NCBI GenBank assembly: GCA_900239685.1
Contig: OENT01000553.1
Location: 1-64,000, forward strand
Direction of reading: 5' to 3'
Source: Rotaria macrura
Taxonomy: Eukaryota; Rotifera; Eurotatoria; Philodinida; Philodinidae
DNA length: 64,000 bases
Part shown: positions 46,903 through 58,785 of the stretch, piece by piece
Layout: each line of letters begins with the position of its first letter
Numbering within the stretch: position 1 is the stretch's first letter
The notes under the pieces: generated by a model
What the model saw: only the letters and a program-made list of their open reading frames with translations
Databases searched by the model: none
What the model was told of the DNA's origin: nothing
Translations under genes and position numbers: made by a program

Positions 46903-49738
46903 TCACATTTGATCAATGCTATCATCAGCCCAAGCAGGTACAACAGAAATGTTAAGCAATGGTACGGCACGTAATGCCTTCGATGACTTTGCGGTTACAC
47001 TTTCAAAATTTGTAATCGAGTGTGTATTTTCATCGAAAGATTCGTCAGAATCAAATATTGTACGTTTTTTGGTTACCAACGATTGCGGTCGTGGTCGTAA
47101 TAGTGATATGGTATTTTGACTTGACTTTCGAAACCACATGGCACTCTGTCGTCTTTGTCTTGGATCGTTTACGTGGGCACTAGCTGATGTATTTAGTAAA
47201 TTAACATTTTTAGCATCATTATAGATTGCATTTTTAACTTGTGGTAATGGTTTTGCTCGTTTCGATGGTACAAGTGGAATAGGTGCAACAGTCAATGTAG
47301 AAGTATTCACATTGGTTGTTGTATCAAGACCAGCATCAGTACCACGTGAAAATAAAGTTTGAGGTTTGGCTGCCATCGATGCTATGGGAATACCTTTGAC
47401 AGCATTGGATGTATTTGTTCCAACATCAATTACTGACGATGGAAAAGATAATTTACGTTTATGATAGGTCGCATTTCCAGAATGATTGCTGCTAAATTGT
47501 TGAGAATCATATGTTGAAGGTGAATGAGCAGTCGATGGTTTCGAACGAATAGGTGAAAGACCGGTTTGAGTTTCTCGACCAGGATAATTTCCATTGCTTG
47601 AAGCTAAACACATAGTAGTATGTTTAAACGAACCGTAATGAAGAAAAGAATATCACGAATGTTAATTTAAAATCAAACTCTAACTGAAAACGGTCAATAT
47701 TTTATATGCATACTTTTCAATTAAGATCAAAGCACATATTTCTATGGTAGATTGATCATGAAAGATCAATTACGAAAATTTTCTCATTTGAACATCGACA
47801 AATCATTCACAGTGAAATATGTCAAGATGGATAAGAACAAAAATGGATGATTAACAATGATACTCTTAATCATTCATAACTTTTGAAAAGACGTCATGTT
47901 TACCTTTGTCCTTTGTGTTTTTTTAATTTTCCAATGCTAGACGTTTCTGTATTACTTATTATAATGCGCCTTGTTAGTCATCTAGTGTTTATGCTTTCAT
48001 TACACATGGATAGTTCAAAGTTTTTATTGGATCTTATATATATGTATATATATATTTCTACGAATAAATATGTATGACTTACATGGATGAACTTTTCGTG
48101 AATCAGCATGTGAATGCAAAACATGATCATTCTATAAAATAAAAATATGATGAGAATTATCAGAATTGTTTAGTCCGCATAATAATAATACTGATGGTGA
48201 TTCTCTTCCTTGATTATCGAATCCACATGGTGATGTTGATATGGAAACACAATGTGATCTTATTTCGTTATCGCGTGCAAGTGACTCGTGAATATGATTC
48301 ATAGGTTGGAAATTATGTCTTTTTTGAAAAATCTTCTTTTGATATAGACAACAAATAATTATAACTATTGCTAGAACAGCTGCAAAACCAAAAACGACAC
48401 CCAAGATAATGTACCATATAGAAGAATTTGATGATCCATTCGAACTTCCATTCGAATTTCCATTCTAATATTCGATTAGAAGAAAATTAAAAACAAAATA
48501 TAGAAAAAGAAATCTCTCACATTGACAGCCGTCGTTAGATTAGTCACATACAATTGTGTTGTCGTTGTATTCGGCCAATAGGTTGGCGGTGTCAATGTTA
48601 CTGTTGTATCATTTGGTATAACTGAACAGAAAATATTCGTTGTAGTTGGTAGTGTGTAGTTTTCACAGTTATTCGAATCCGTAAAACTTGTAGAAATGTA
48701 TCGTTGTCCAACTGTTGATGGTGGAGATGAGCATGTCGCTTGTGTGATTAAAGCACTTCCATTATAGATATTAGGGAAATCGCTTATGCCATCATTGATA
48801 TACGTTATTAAATTGTAAGATTCACAATCACATATTAATTGATTATTTGTCAATAAAAGATTTGATATTCCAACAACAAAATAAGCTGTACTGATGAAAT
48901 TCGTTGTCGGACATGCACCATATTGTTCGAGTACAAGGTCGGATAGACGAGTAAGATTATTATTATTTAAATAAAAATATCGTAGATTGGGCGTATTAGA
49001 ATACTGTTCTAAAGATATTGGAATAGTATTGGTATAATTTTGTATGAAATTATGACTCATATCAATTGTCATAACATTATTTGTTAAAACGAACAAAGGC
49101 CAAAAATCTACGCTAATGATTTGATTGTAACTAAAGTTCATTAATGTTATTGATGAAGTAAAAGCAATAAAATATGTGCTGTCAATTAATGGCATCGATG
49201 TTAAATTATTTTGAGAAAGATTAATTGTTTTTAATCTTGTATTTGATTTAAAAAAGTTTAATTCAATATCATTTATGTTATTATTTGAAAAATCGACATA
49301 GTTCAATGTCGAACCTAGACAAGCGAGTGAAGATGTATTCAATAGGCCACTTATGCTATTCGATGATAAATCAAGTGTAACTATATTTGGATAGGAACAT
49401 ATATTTGTCGGCAAATTTATTAAAGGACCTCTTGTAGCTGTTACGGATGTCATGACATATAATGATGTAACACTTGTTTGTAGTGTACTAGGTGAAAGTG
49501 TAGGCAATTGAGTTAGAGATGGTGTCGAACTACAAGTTATTGTTAAATCTGTATTATTAGTTAGTGTACAATTGCACGAAACTGTATCAGGACATAGATT
49601 GGTGAGCGTTGCTGAATAAATAGTATTCAATAATAATATCTATTTAGTTTAGAAAGTAAAATATTAATTCAACGTCATTTTCTATTAATTAAATGTAATA
49701 CTTACACGGAGAAGTATATGAAAATGTCCATGAGACAT
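46903..49738 (-). CDS. leucine-rich-repeat single-pass membrane receptor-like protein
   Basis: Five exons on the minus strand: 49738-49706, 49639-48521, 48464-48192, 48131-48083, 47603-46903. Phases 0,0,0,1; total 2175 nt, 724 aa. The signal peptide MSHGHFHILLRILLLNTIYS is split by the first intron. It is followed by a cysteine-rich LRR N-cap (CPDTVSCNC), about seven LRRs (LDLSSNSISGL, LNYVDFSNNNI, INLSQNNL, MNFSYNQI, IDMSHNFI, FYLNNNNL, LLLTNNQL) and an LRR C-cap (CDCESYNL...CSSPP...NNCENYT). A Thr-rich glycosylated stalk with an NGNSNGSSNGSSNSS spacer follows, then one membrane helix (IWYIILGVVFGFAAVLAIVI, residues about 400-420) and a cytoplasmic tail of about 300 residues rich in Ser/Thr/Arg. 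The tail has no TIR, kinase or other domain I recognise, so the signalling partner is unknown. It resembles adhesion-type LRR proteins rather than Toll receptors. Exon 3 could read through to a stop at 48132, giving a short-tailed isoform. Confidence 0.85.
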
Positions 49739-52411
49739 TTGTTTCGTTGTGTATTCAATGAGAAATCAAATTTGTTAGTTATTCAAAACAATGACATATG
49801 GCTCGTTTGAATGCAATCAACTTTCTTTCTTGTCAACAAAGACATTGTTCGTTGTCTAAAGTATACATTCAACACCAACGAGTGTTGTTCGCGTTGCGAA
49901 GAAGCCAAACAAAACAACATTTTCGTATTGAAAAATAATCTAATGAAATATATAAGACTAATCATGTGCTTATTTTACGTAGATTTACTGTAAGCTATAC
50001 ACTTATGCGACAATGGACATAAAGAAAAAGAGAATTATTTCTCTTTCCAAAGCGAAGAACAATTATTGAATCGACTAGTACTTCATCAATGTGATTTCAA
50101 TTAGAGTATCTCGAAATTTATTGTTTTCTTCTACCATATATTTATTGAATCGATGTAGAAAGGATGACAACGCCATTTCTGGAATGTTAAACTCATCATG
50201 TAGTTATTATTACTAGTAATCGCATCAGATGATTTCGTTCACCTACGCATACAATAAGATATTCTATACTTTAATTACAATAGAGACAGATTTTTCAAGT
50301 CATTAATTCGATCATACATGAAATAATTGCAGATTTCTTGGATTCATTTTAAAATAGAAGCAACAAAAACGTCAATCAATTCGATTTGTTTCTCTGTGCA
50401 AGCAAGCAACATCAAATACTATCGACCTTACGAGAAAAAAAAACTAATTCTACATTTCAATACTATTGCTTTTTTGAATACTCTTCAATAGAATTTCTTG
50501 TATGTACATGTAAACAATGAATATCTAAATTTTCAGTAATTCTTATGATGATATTGATATTGCACGAGAAAAAATAATTTCTCTTCTAGCTAAAAGTCAA
50601 ACAATTATCTTCATGTCAATAAGATCGATCATAATATTTAATTTTCAATGATTTTACAATATAGAGAGATTATTTATTTTATTTTTCTAGTTAATTTCTA
50701 TTTCTTGAATTAGCCTAGTTGTTACTAGGCACGTCATTTAATATTTACTGCAAACAAACAAACAAACAAGAATTCAATAGTGTTAAAGCTAACACATAGG
50801 ATTAACAAACGTTATTGTCTCTTTAAATAAATATAATTATTTGGTTTATTTAACGACTATATGAATAACATCGAAAACAAAATGAAAATGAATTGTAAAT
50901 AATCTGTTTGTATCATGAACTTTCTTTTGTCATTCGACAACAGCTTTGTTTACTATATTTATATTGAACACATTATATTTGTTCCTAGTTATGGAATAAA
51001 ATTAATGTCTATGTTTTCGATGAAAATTCTTCTTCACTGACATCAGAATTACATTTATCATGAAAAACAATGTTAACCCTTAATATATACAAGTAATTGT
51101 CATATTCTGTGGAGTAAAAAACGAATTTGTAATAACATTGGAGACGTCTGCGTTAAATCAACTTGTTAAAAGAAACACTCGTCTTTTTAAAAATATCGTT
51201 GTTAATTTAATATCGATTCGAATTTGTCTATTAAAATGTCGATCATGTCTATAGGCTAATATCTGTATTCCATAATAGACGATAAAAGATGGTGAAAGGA
51301 ATATTATCATTCGATTCCGTTTTTAAACATGTTTCATTTGTTATTTTAGTGAAAAGAAAGACATAGATGACACTCCTGAATGTTCTATTTTAATTGTAAG
51401 ATCATGTTGTTTATTAAACTAAGTAGAACTTTCTCTTTTTTTTTTGGTACAACATTTCATGAGATGAAATATCTACATCTACTTTTTATTCATATTCAGC
51501 TTTATTTCTACAGTGAAACAAAGTCTATTATGCAAACATTGTTTATACATGAAATCGAATCAATGAATTCATTGCCATCATAGTCCAGAATTTTCTTATG
51601 CCAATTCTATTGAAATTCTTGTTTGTTTTCCTTACACTCGCTCAAATCTTGTAGAAAAAGTTAGTTCTTTTCTTCTGATGTACGTACACGTAGACATGCA
51701 TCTTTTCATAAGACAATCTGTTTTATTTTTATCATTGCTATTCACTTGTTACTGTTTAGTTGATACTATACTGGCGAGAATACCTAGAAAGTCTTGTGTC
51801 AACCAAATCCAAAAAGAATGAACTATCGAGTTTCGATTTCAAACGAATTTTAGTTTGTCTATTATTTTCTTTTTTTGGAGATGTAAATATAAGAACGTCA
51901 GAGGAGAGATTCGACTCATTCCAATAATGAATCCTGGTCTCACCAGTAGAAAATCCGTTTTACAGTGTATCTGGATGTACTTTTTAGATGACGTACAAAC
52001 TTAGAACAGAATAAGGAATTCAAAAAATCTAAGATGACTATGCTCACTGAAATTGTCATTTGATACTTCATTAAAAGAGAGAGAGATAAGTATTATAGGC
52101 AAACGAACAAGTATTCATGTACGACAGGCTAAAGAAAAACAAAGAAAGAGAACGAGAATGTAAAATATGATATCATTGAGACATTTTTCTTATGTACATG
52201 GACATTGAAAAATCATCAGTTCTAACATTCACGAAATTGTATCCTACGGTTACTTGATTATTTATCATTTCAGATATGAAACATGTTAAAACAAAAGGAA
52301 ATTTTCATTATACTCATTTAATTGTATTACAAAAGAAAGACAAAACTAAACATGTCATATTTACTTTCAGTTCATTAACATGATCAATCATTTAGTTTTT
52401 ACTTGATTTAA
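49739..52411. other. intergenic, nothing recognised
   Basis: AT-rich sequence upstream of the LRR gene and downstream of the GPCR gene. Only a (CAAA)n microsatellite (50751-50769) and a small hairpin GCCTAG/CTAGGC (50713-50730) were noted. Confidence 0.5.
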
Positions 52412-53440
52412 TCATAAGAAAATGATCTCATGGGCCATACGTTCATCGACGTAAAAAATTCGTTTCATCGATATGGTCAGAGTTCTAGAACGACGATGTT
52501 GTAAAAAACCAATCTTATTGATTTTTTTTCTCAAACTAGGCAACGATGATAATGTTACAAACGGTAGAAGAAACATAACCCAATACGTCAGAAAGAATGT
52601 AATCTGTTGTACTTCAACAGCCATATACGATGGTAGTCCACAGAGTCGTGCAACGGATATGATCATAATAGGAAAATTTAAGATTAAATAAAGTAGAGAA
52701 ACAGATAACAATTGAATTGTCATTTTACGATAGATTCGCCAACGTACTACAAGATGACGACGACGTTTATGAACGATAACTCGTACCAGTAGAGCTATAC
52801 TAAAAAATGCAACAATGAAGGTTGATAAACATCCATGTATACCCATTTCCCATAGGCCTAGTATCGGATGAAAAAGATGACATGGTGATGCGGCACATAC
52901 AGGTAATACATAGATATATGTATGTTGGCATGGTGGGAAAAAAATAACAAACGTATAGTAAATAGTTGAATAGAGAATAAGAATCAATAATGGAAGATAA
53001 TGAACATAAATACGTTTTTGTCTTGTTGATATCCATCGATCATGAAAGACAAGAATATGTCGTTCAATCGATGTCCATGCAAGAATAAGTGCTGCTGTAT
53101 TATAAAAACCAAGATCGACTAACCACCATAAAAGACATCGAGCGGGAATTCGTGGCCAAACATAACCTTGTCGAGTAAAAGCAAGATACCATGGAATGTC
53201 AGTTAGTTGAAAAATAAGTGCTATGATTAATAGAAGAATCATCGAATGATTATGTAACGCACAACGCGATGTTCGATTAATTAATAGATGATAGAGAACA
53301 AAAAGTGAACACACTATAGATGGTATGTCAAATACCAGCAAGAGCCAAAATCGAAGAGCACGTGGCCATGATATTTCAGAATTTTCAAAGGCAACTGTTC
53401 CACTATGTGTCATCTTTGTTTTGTTTATTGAAAGAATCAC
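52412..53440 (-). CDS. divergent rhodopsin-class G-protein-coupled receptor
   Basis: Intronless 342-aa frame with seven hydrophobic segments (about 29-53, 66-90, 102-124, 147-170, 200-222, 240-264, 278-300). The end of TM3 reads I125-E126-R127-H128, a variant of the class A DRY motif. C102 at the top of TM3 can pair with a cysteine of the second outer loop (C171, C182 or C187). TM7 lacks the NPxxY motif (LLPFVTLSSLPSL), yet its basic end (RKKINKI) fits helix 8. The N-terminus has an NKT sequon. An in-frame second Met (position 10) is an alternative start. Such orphan receptors with ERH and a degenerate TM7 are numerous in bdelloids; the ligand is probably peptide- or chemosensory-like, but this is a guess. 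Confidence 0.82.
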   Translation of the reverse strand: MILSINKTKMTHSGTVAFENSEISWPRALRFWLLLVFDIPSIVCSLFVLYHLLINRTSRCALHNHSMILLLIIALIFQLTDIPWYLAFTRQGYVWPRIPARCLLWWLVDLGFYNTAALILAWTSIERHILVFHDRWISTRQKRIYVHYLPLLILILYSTIYYTFVIFFPPCQHTYIYVLPVCAASPCHLFHPILGLWEMGIHGCLSTFIVAFFSIALLVRVIVHKRRRHLVVRWRIYRKMTIQLLSVSLLYLILNFPIMIISVARLCGLPSYMAVEVQQITFFLTYWVMFLLPFVTLSSLPSLRKKINKIGFLQHRRSRTLTISMKRIFYVDERMAHEIIFL

Positions 53441-55983
53441 AAAAATATGTAAAAGGAAAAGAGTGACAATGATTTCTTGTCAAACTAAGCAAGATGTTGG
53501 AATAATAAACAGCTTAATGACTATAGACACATACTCACAATGTCACACATCTATTTCTTTTAGATTATTATTTCATGTCAGTTAGAATGTTGTCTTATTG
53601 AGTAATACATATTTCATTGTATGTGAAGGATAAGAATAAAAGAAAGAGGAGTACTTCCGTTCAAATAATGTGATTTATATTACTTTTTTTTTCTATTGAC
53701 AAAAAAAAATGGATATTACCATTTCATAAGAAAATAAGAAGAACCTTTCTATTGAAAAACATTCATGACTTTCTTCATAAAAACTAGATTCGAATACATG
53801 TATTTTATTGGTTAGTATATATATATATAAGTTAAGCAATTAAGAAGAAAATATATGAATTTTAACAGACTTCAATCGACTACGGAGTTGATATAACATG
53901 AAGGTATTATAACATTCTTTGAATGTAGAACAATTGTAATATCGAATGAAAATGAATATGATTACACAGATACAATAGATATCTTAAACTCAATCGATGT
54001 CTCATAGATTTTATCGATATCCTACAGTATTCACAATCTTCTCCTTTGATTTTCATTGTCTTCTATTTTAAAAGAATGTCAAAATCAGCAAGATATACTC
54101 ATACATACGTAGTTGAAGAAGAACAATAAAACAAAGCATAAGAGCTCAATCAAGTCAATGTTAATAAACATCGCTGGGTAAATTGTGTCTTGTGAATTTT
54201 GACATCTAGATGAATTTTAATTGGCACGTCAGAGTTAATTAATAGAATTAAATTATAGTATTATTGAGTTTTCTCTCACATCGTCTATGAACTCACGACT
54301 ACTCAATACGTACATTCAAACACGGTTGTCAACTGTTCATTTTTATACGAGGTAATGCTTGATCATTCAATAGATCTACATATCGGAAATATTCTATGCC
54401 TTGCAAATAGAACAAATGCTTCTTTTTTTGTGGTATTCAAATCCAAAACATTAGAAAATTTGATCGTGTTTTTATAGGAAACAAGTTATTTACACCGAAT
54501 TTTAGTTCGATATATTTTCATTCGATCTGTTCGTAAACACAATGTCATTGATTTAATATCTAGTAAGATGTGTCTAGCTCCCAATAGATGTTCTCCGTTC
54601 ATCACTTACGATCGGATTCAAAATTAACAGAGTCGATCACCTACTGAAGATACGAGAGGTAGAAATGTTTCCTGGATAGAATTAAACCAATTCTAATTTA
54701 ACATAAACTAAACAGATAAATTAGCATGAACATACTTCATGGCCATGTGCAAGTAATCATAATAGAGTCTTATCGTATCCATATGTCAAATATCCTTGTC
54801 AGATCGAACAGGTCCATTAGTCATTATACTTCAACAACCAGTTCATAAATAACTATTATATAGAGAAATCCGATCATTCCTGTAGCATCAATCAAAAATT
54901 TCACTTTGTTATTTGTCGATTAGATGTTGATTAAAATGTTATATTCAGACGAAAGAATCAAAAGTAAATTTCTAGCAGAGAAATACATAATAAGATGAGT
55001 CTTGACTATGCTCTATGCCAATATGAGAACATATTTTGCAGTTCTTATTCAAAACATCATGTATCGTTTTGAAAGAATCATGAATATAGAATTTTGTAGT
55101 AAGGTGTTGAGCCTGCCCATGTCGATCAGAAATGATTGAAATTCTTTGCAGATAAACGTCAGATTGTGAGTTGATCGATTCAGAAGTCATAATTACAGCT
55201 GTCGACAATAGTCTCTATGCTACCGAATCTCAGTTACAAATGATGTTAGAGGACTGAATATTTTTTTTCATCACGATTACAGATCTGAGTCATGAGCTCG
55301 ATTCCGTTACGTCAAAATTTTTCAAGCGTAACGTACGGTCATTGTTTACGCAGAAAATTATATTTCGTGAGTGTTGTAAATGATGGCGTTCGCTAAAAGT
55401 TTCACCTCGACTTATTCGAATAATAATCAGTTACTATCTTCGAAGTGTATCATGAAGTTTCTCACCCTTGACATACATAATCACAATAAAATGAGAATAA
55501 TTCTCATAAGAATTTATAAGCTTATGTGTAATGGAGAATTTTTTCAGCTATTATAATTCTACAATAGTTAACATCTTTTAGTAAAACTTCGTAATTGGTC
55601 AACGAGTTATTTTGAGGTTTTTTTTGTAATAATCAGTATAGTTGCAAGAACATAAATATGTATTCGATAGTTCATGTTTATTGTTGATTTACAGCGTTAT
55701 TGATGCTTACTAGCACGTCATGTTAGCTATTGTACTGAAAATTTGATTGAATTTCTGCATGAAAAAATATCCCGATGAAAATCAATCAATTCTGTATCGC
55801 TTTTGCTATGTATTTCTCTATTCACAATTAACAAAATCTCCATTAAGAGACGTTCAAATTCTTTTCTCACAAACTACATTCAAACAATTCGATTTTATTG
55901 TTTAGACATTTACATGAATAAAGTAACAACAACAATACATTGATTAATTTAATAATAGGATGATGCAAAACGAATTTTGATCG
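53441..55983. other. intergenic, nothing recognised
   Basis: AT-rich DNA between the GPCR and K2P genes, with a (TA)n run at about 53816-53830. No coding exon or RNA gene was found. Confidence 0.5.
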
Positions 55984-58785
55984 TTACCAATAGTTCGGAT
56001 CATCGATTATGCCAAGTTTATTTCCTAATCTTCGAAATTTGGCTCGTACTTCTTCTTGCATTAGATTGAAACACATTGCCATTAATGATAGACCAAATAA
56101 AACATAGAGAGCACATATAACAAGTTTACCTTCGACCTGTGTTGACGTGATTGACTTTCCCGGTACAAAATCACCTGAAAATGAAAAACAAAACACATTC
56201 GATTTCATTGATCAGTATTTTTTTGTTTCTATTCGAGAAATTCAACCTAGACCGATCGTTGCAAGCGTAACAAAACAAAAGTAGGCACCATCTAAAAACT
56301 TCCACTTTTCCCATTCACTAAAGAGTACGGCTCCGAGTATTAAATAGGATGATAGTAACGAAAGCGTAACACTAATTGGTATGGTTGTTTTCCGATAATC
56401 AACATTGAAATTATCAACGAATTCAATAACACTTGTTGATGATTTCCTGTCTACATTACTAGAAGATACTGCCGGACGATTAGTTCGTGGTACTGATTTC
56501 GGTGTGGCCGATGATAATGCATTATGTGATAATTCAACAGATTGTAATGCTCGAAGGTCACGACGTTTTTTTATCATTTTACAATATGAACAGCAAACAT
56601 TACAATAGATAAAACGAAATGCATCTGCCATCGTTGAACCAATATTAGCCAAGCATATTAACATCAAAGGGATACCAAATATAGCATAGATCATAGTCGC
56701 AATTTTCCCATAGTTTGTTTTGCTAAAAACAAACGAAATGAGTTATTTTTAATTACATCGTTTCAGTCGATCGAATTCAAAGAATACAATAATAATCTTT
56801 TATTGTACAATGGAGATAAGACATTCAATGAAATCTCGTTGATAATTGTTATATAAGTCGATTTAGTTTCTACATGATTCAAGGCAATGCGACGCCTTTT
56901 CTTTGAAAACCTAGCGTATTCATTGAGAACGACAGTATTACTTCAACAACAAACGTCGAATTTCGTTCTCATATAAGTTAGGTGTGTATTGCTTAACTTT
57001 TATTTTTGTTGTTAGCGTAATAAATATACTCATATTGATTTAAGTCTACAATGGAGATTGTAGTAAGTTTGTCATTATTGTTACTCTGATATTGACAAGT
57101 GTTAATGATGCCAATATTAGATTTTATTCTGTAGAGAAAAAGTACTAATAATAGAGATGTTGTGATAAATCAATTCTTATTCCCTTGAATATACTCTTGT
57201 TTTTTCCTCGGTTTACACAAGTGAAAGCAATACATTTTCTGATGGTTTATGAAGCAAAAGTCGATTAAAAATACCGGAATGCGATGGCAAGATAACATAA
57301 ACATCTGACTTCTATCAACGGAAGGCAAGTTTACTAATCGTAATCATGTCAAGTATTTCACTGAAATTATCAATAATTATATTTTTTTTTCTAATCAAGA
57401 TCATATTGATTATTTCAGAAGTCCGTATATATGTCTTTGTTATTTTTACTAAAGCAATTTCTTACTCAGCTGCAATGATCTGAGTTCTATAATGTGGTCA
57501 GAATTTTTGAAAATCGTGTAAAACGTTAGTATTAATAAATCAAACAAATGAATTAACATCAAAGAATGCCTCAGCTAACATTCCATCGAAAACTATGCTA
57601 GGAGAAATCGTTGAATATTCCATCTGTCGAACGAACATGATGTATACTACTTCATAAGTACATGAATGTTCTTATTATTATTGTTAAACTATATGACTGA
57701 GTTTAATGCAATGTCAACAAAATGTTTCCATACCAAGTTATGTGTCCATAGCCTAAAACAACAAATCATTAAAATTAAAAATGAATACTTTCACGAGCAA
57801 AAAAAATCTCTACCAATAGTTGTAATCACTGTAATAGCATAGAGCATTGCGCCTGGAAAATTCCATTGTTTATAATTATCTTCCAGACGTTCACCTTGAT
57901 AACCACGTTTTGTTTGTCGAACAAGTTCAAGTTGATATTCTTCAAGTATTTGTCTTGCCATTGTTGTCCAATTGTTAATATATAAAACTTTTGATTGTTC
58001 ACTTGTATTGAATAATCTTTCTACTGTGATATTTAAACGTCGATGAACACCTCGACTAACTTTACCTTCGTATGGTGCTTCGAGAAATTGAAATACAACT
58101 CCACCACCAAATGCATAGGCCACAACAAGCAAACAAAGTCCAATGCGAGAGAATATAAATGTTGTTACAGATTTACAACAATTTTTACAGCGTTCCATAC
58201 GTTCTGAACGGGTGCTATAAAATCTTTGATTATGTTGCACACTTTGCCTGAGTTGCTGCTGTAGCAACTCATTTCGTCGTTGTTTTCTGGTTAAATGAAA
58301 ATAGAACATTGAATTTAATTAGTTGAAAGAAAGAACTTTGATCCGAATAGATGATGATAGTAAAAATTGAATATGTTAATTAAGAAGTGTAGTCGATCAT
58401 AAATAATATTTTAATTGTTCTGTATTCCGAGAACAAAAACAGCCTTTCTACTACAAGTCTCTAACAAACAGAATTATGCTCACACATTACTCGATTATAT
58501 CTACACATATACGAATGCATGCGTGTCGATAAAATAATAGATAAATTATATCTCGTCCATTACATTGATTGTTTAACATATGTTTTATAACAATAGATCG
58601 CATAAATGAATACATCTCATACGAAGAAAAATCAATCTTTTTGCCAAAGATACTTACGAGATATGTCCATTAGCTTTTGGCGTATTGACATTATCATATC
58701 GACTAACATTTCTAGATATACAATTTTTATGAACTCCAGACAACATCGATTTTCGATGACGTTTAGCATTCGAATCGAATAGCAT
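55984..58785 (-). CDS. two-pore-domain potassium channel (K2P/TWIK-TASK type)
   Basis: Five exons on the minus strand: 58785-58658, 58286-57814, 57752-57734 (19-nt microexon), 56722-56247, 56174-55984. Phases 2,1,2,1; total 1287 nt, 428 aa. TM1 is at about 83-108 (IFSRIGLCLLVVAYAFGGGV) and the extracellular cap (110-185) has sequons NIT, NWT and NTS. The first pore filter is TTIGYGHIT (TIGYG at 199-203), TM2 follows at about 213-235 (IYAIFGIPLMLICLANIG, a K2P hallmark), then a cytosolic loop, TM3, the second filter TIGLGDFVPG (about 362-371), and TM4 ending EEVRAKFRRLGNKLG. It would form a dimer that carries background K+ current at the plasma membrane. The microexon supplies GYGHIT, so filter 1 needs three exons. 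The intron before exon 4 is about 1 kb, long for this genome. Confidence 0.93.
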
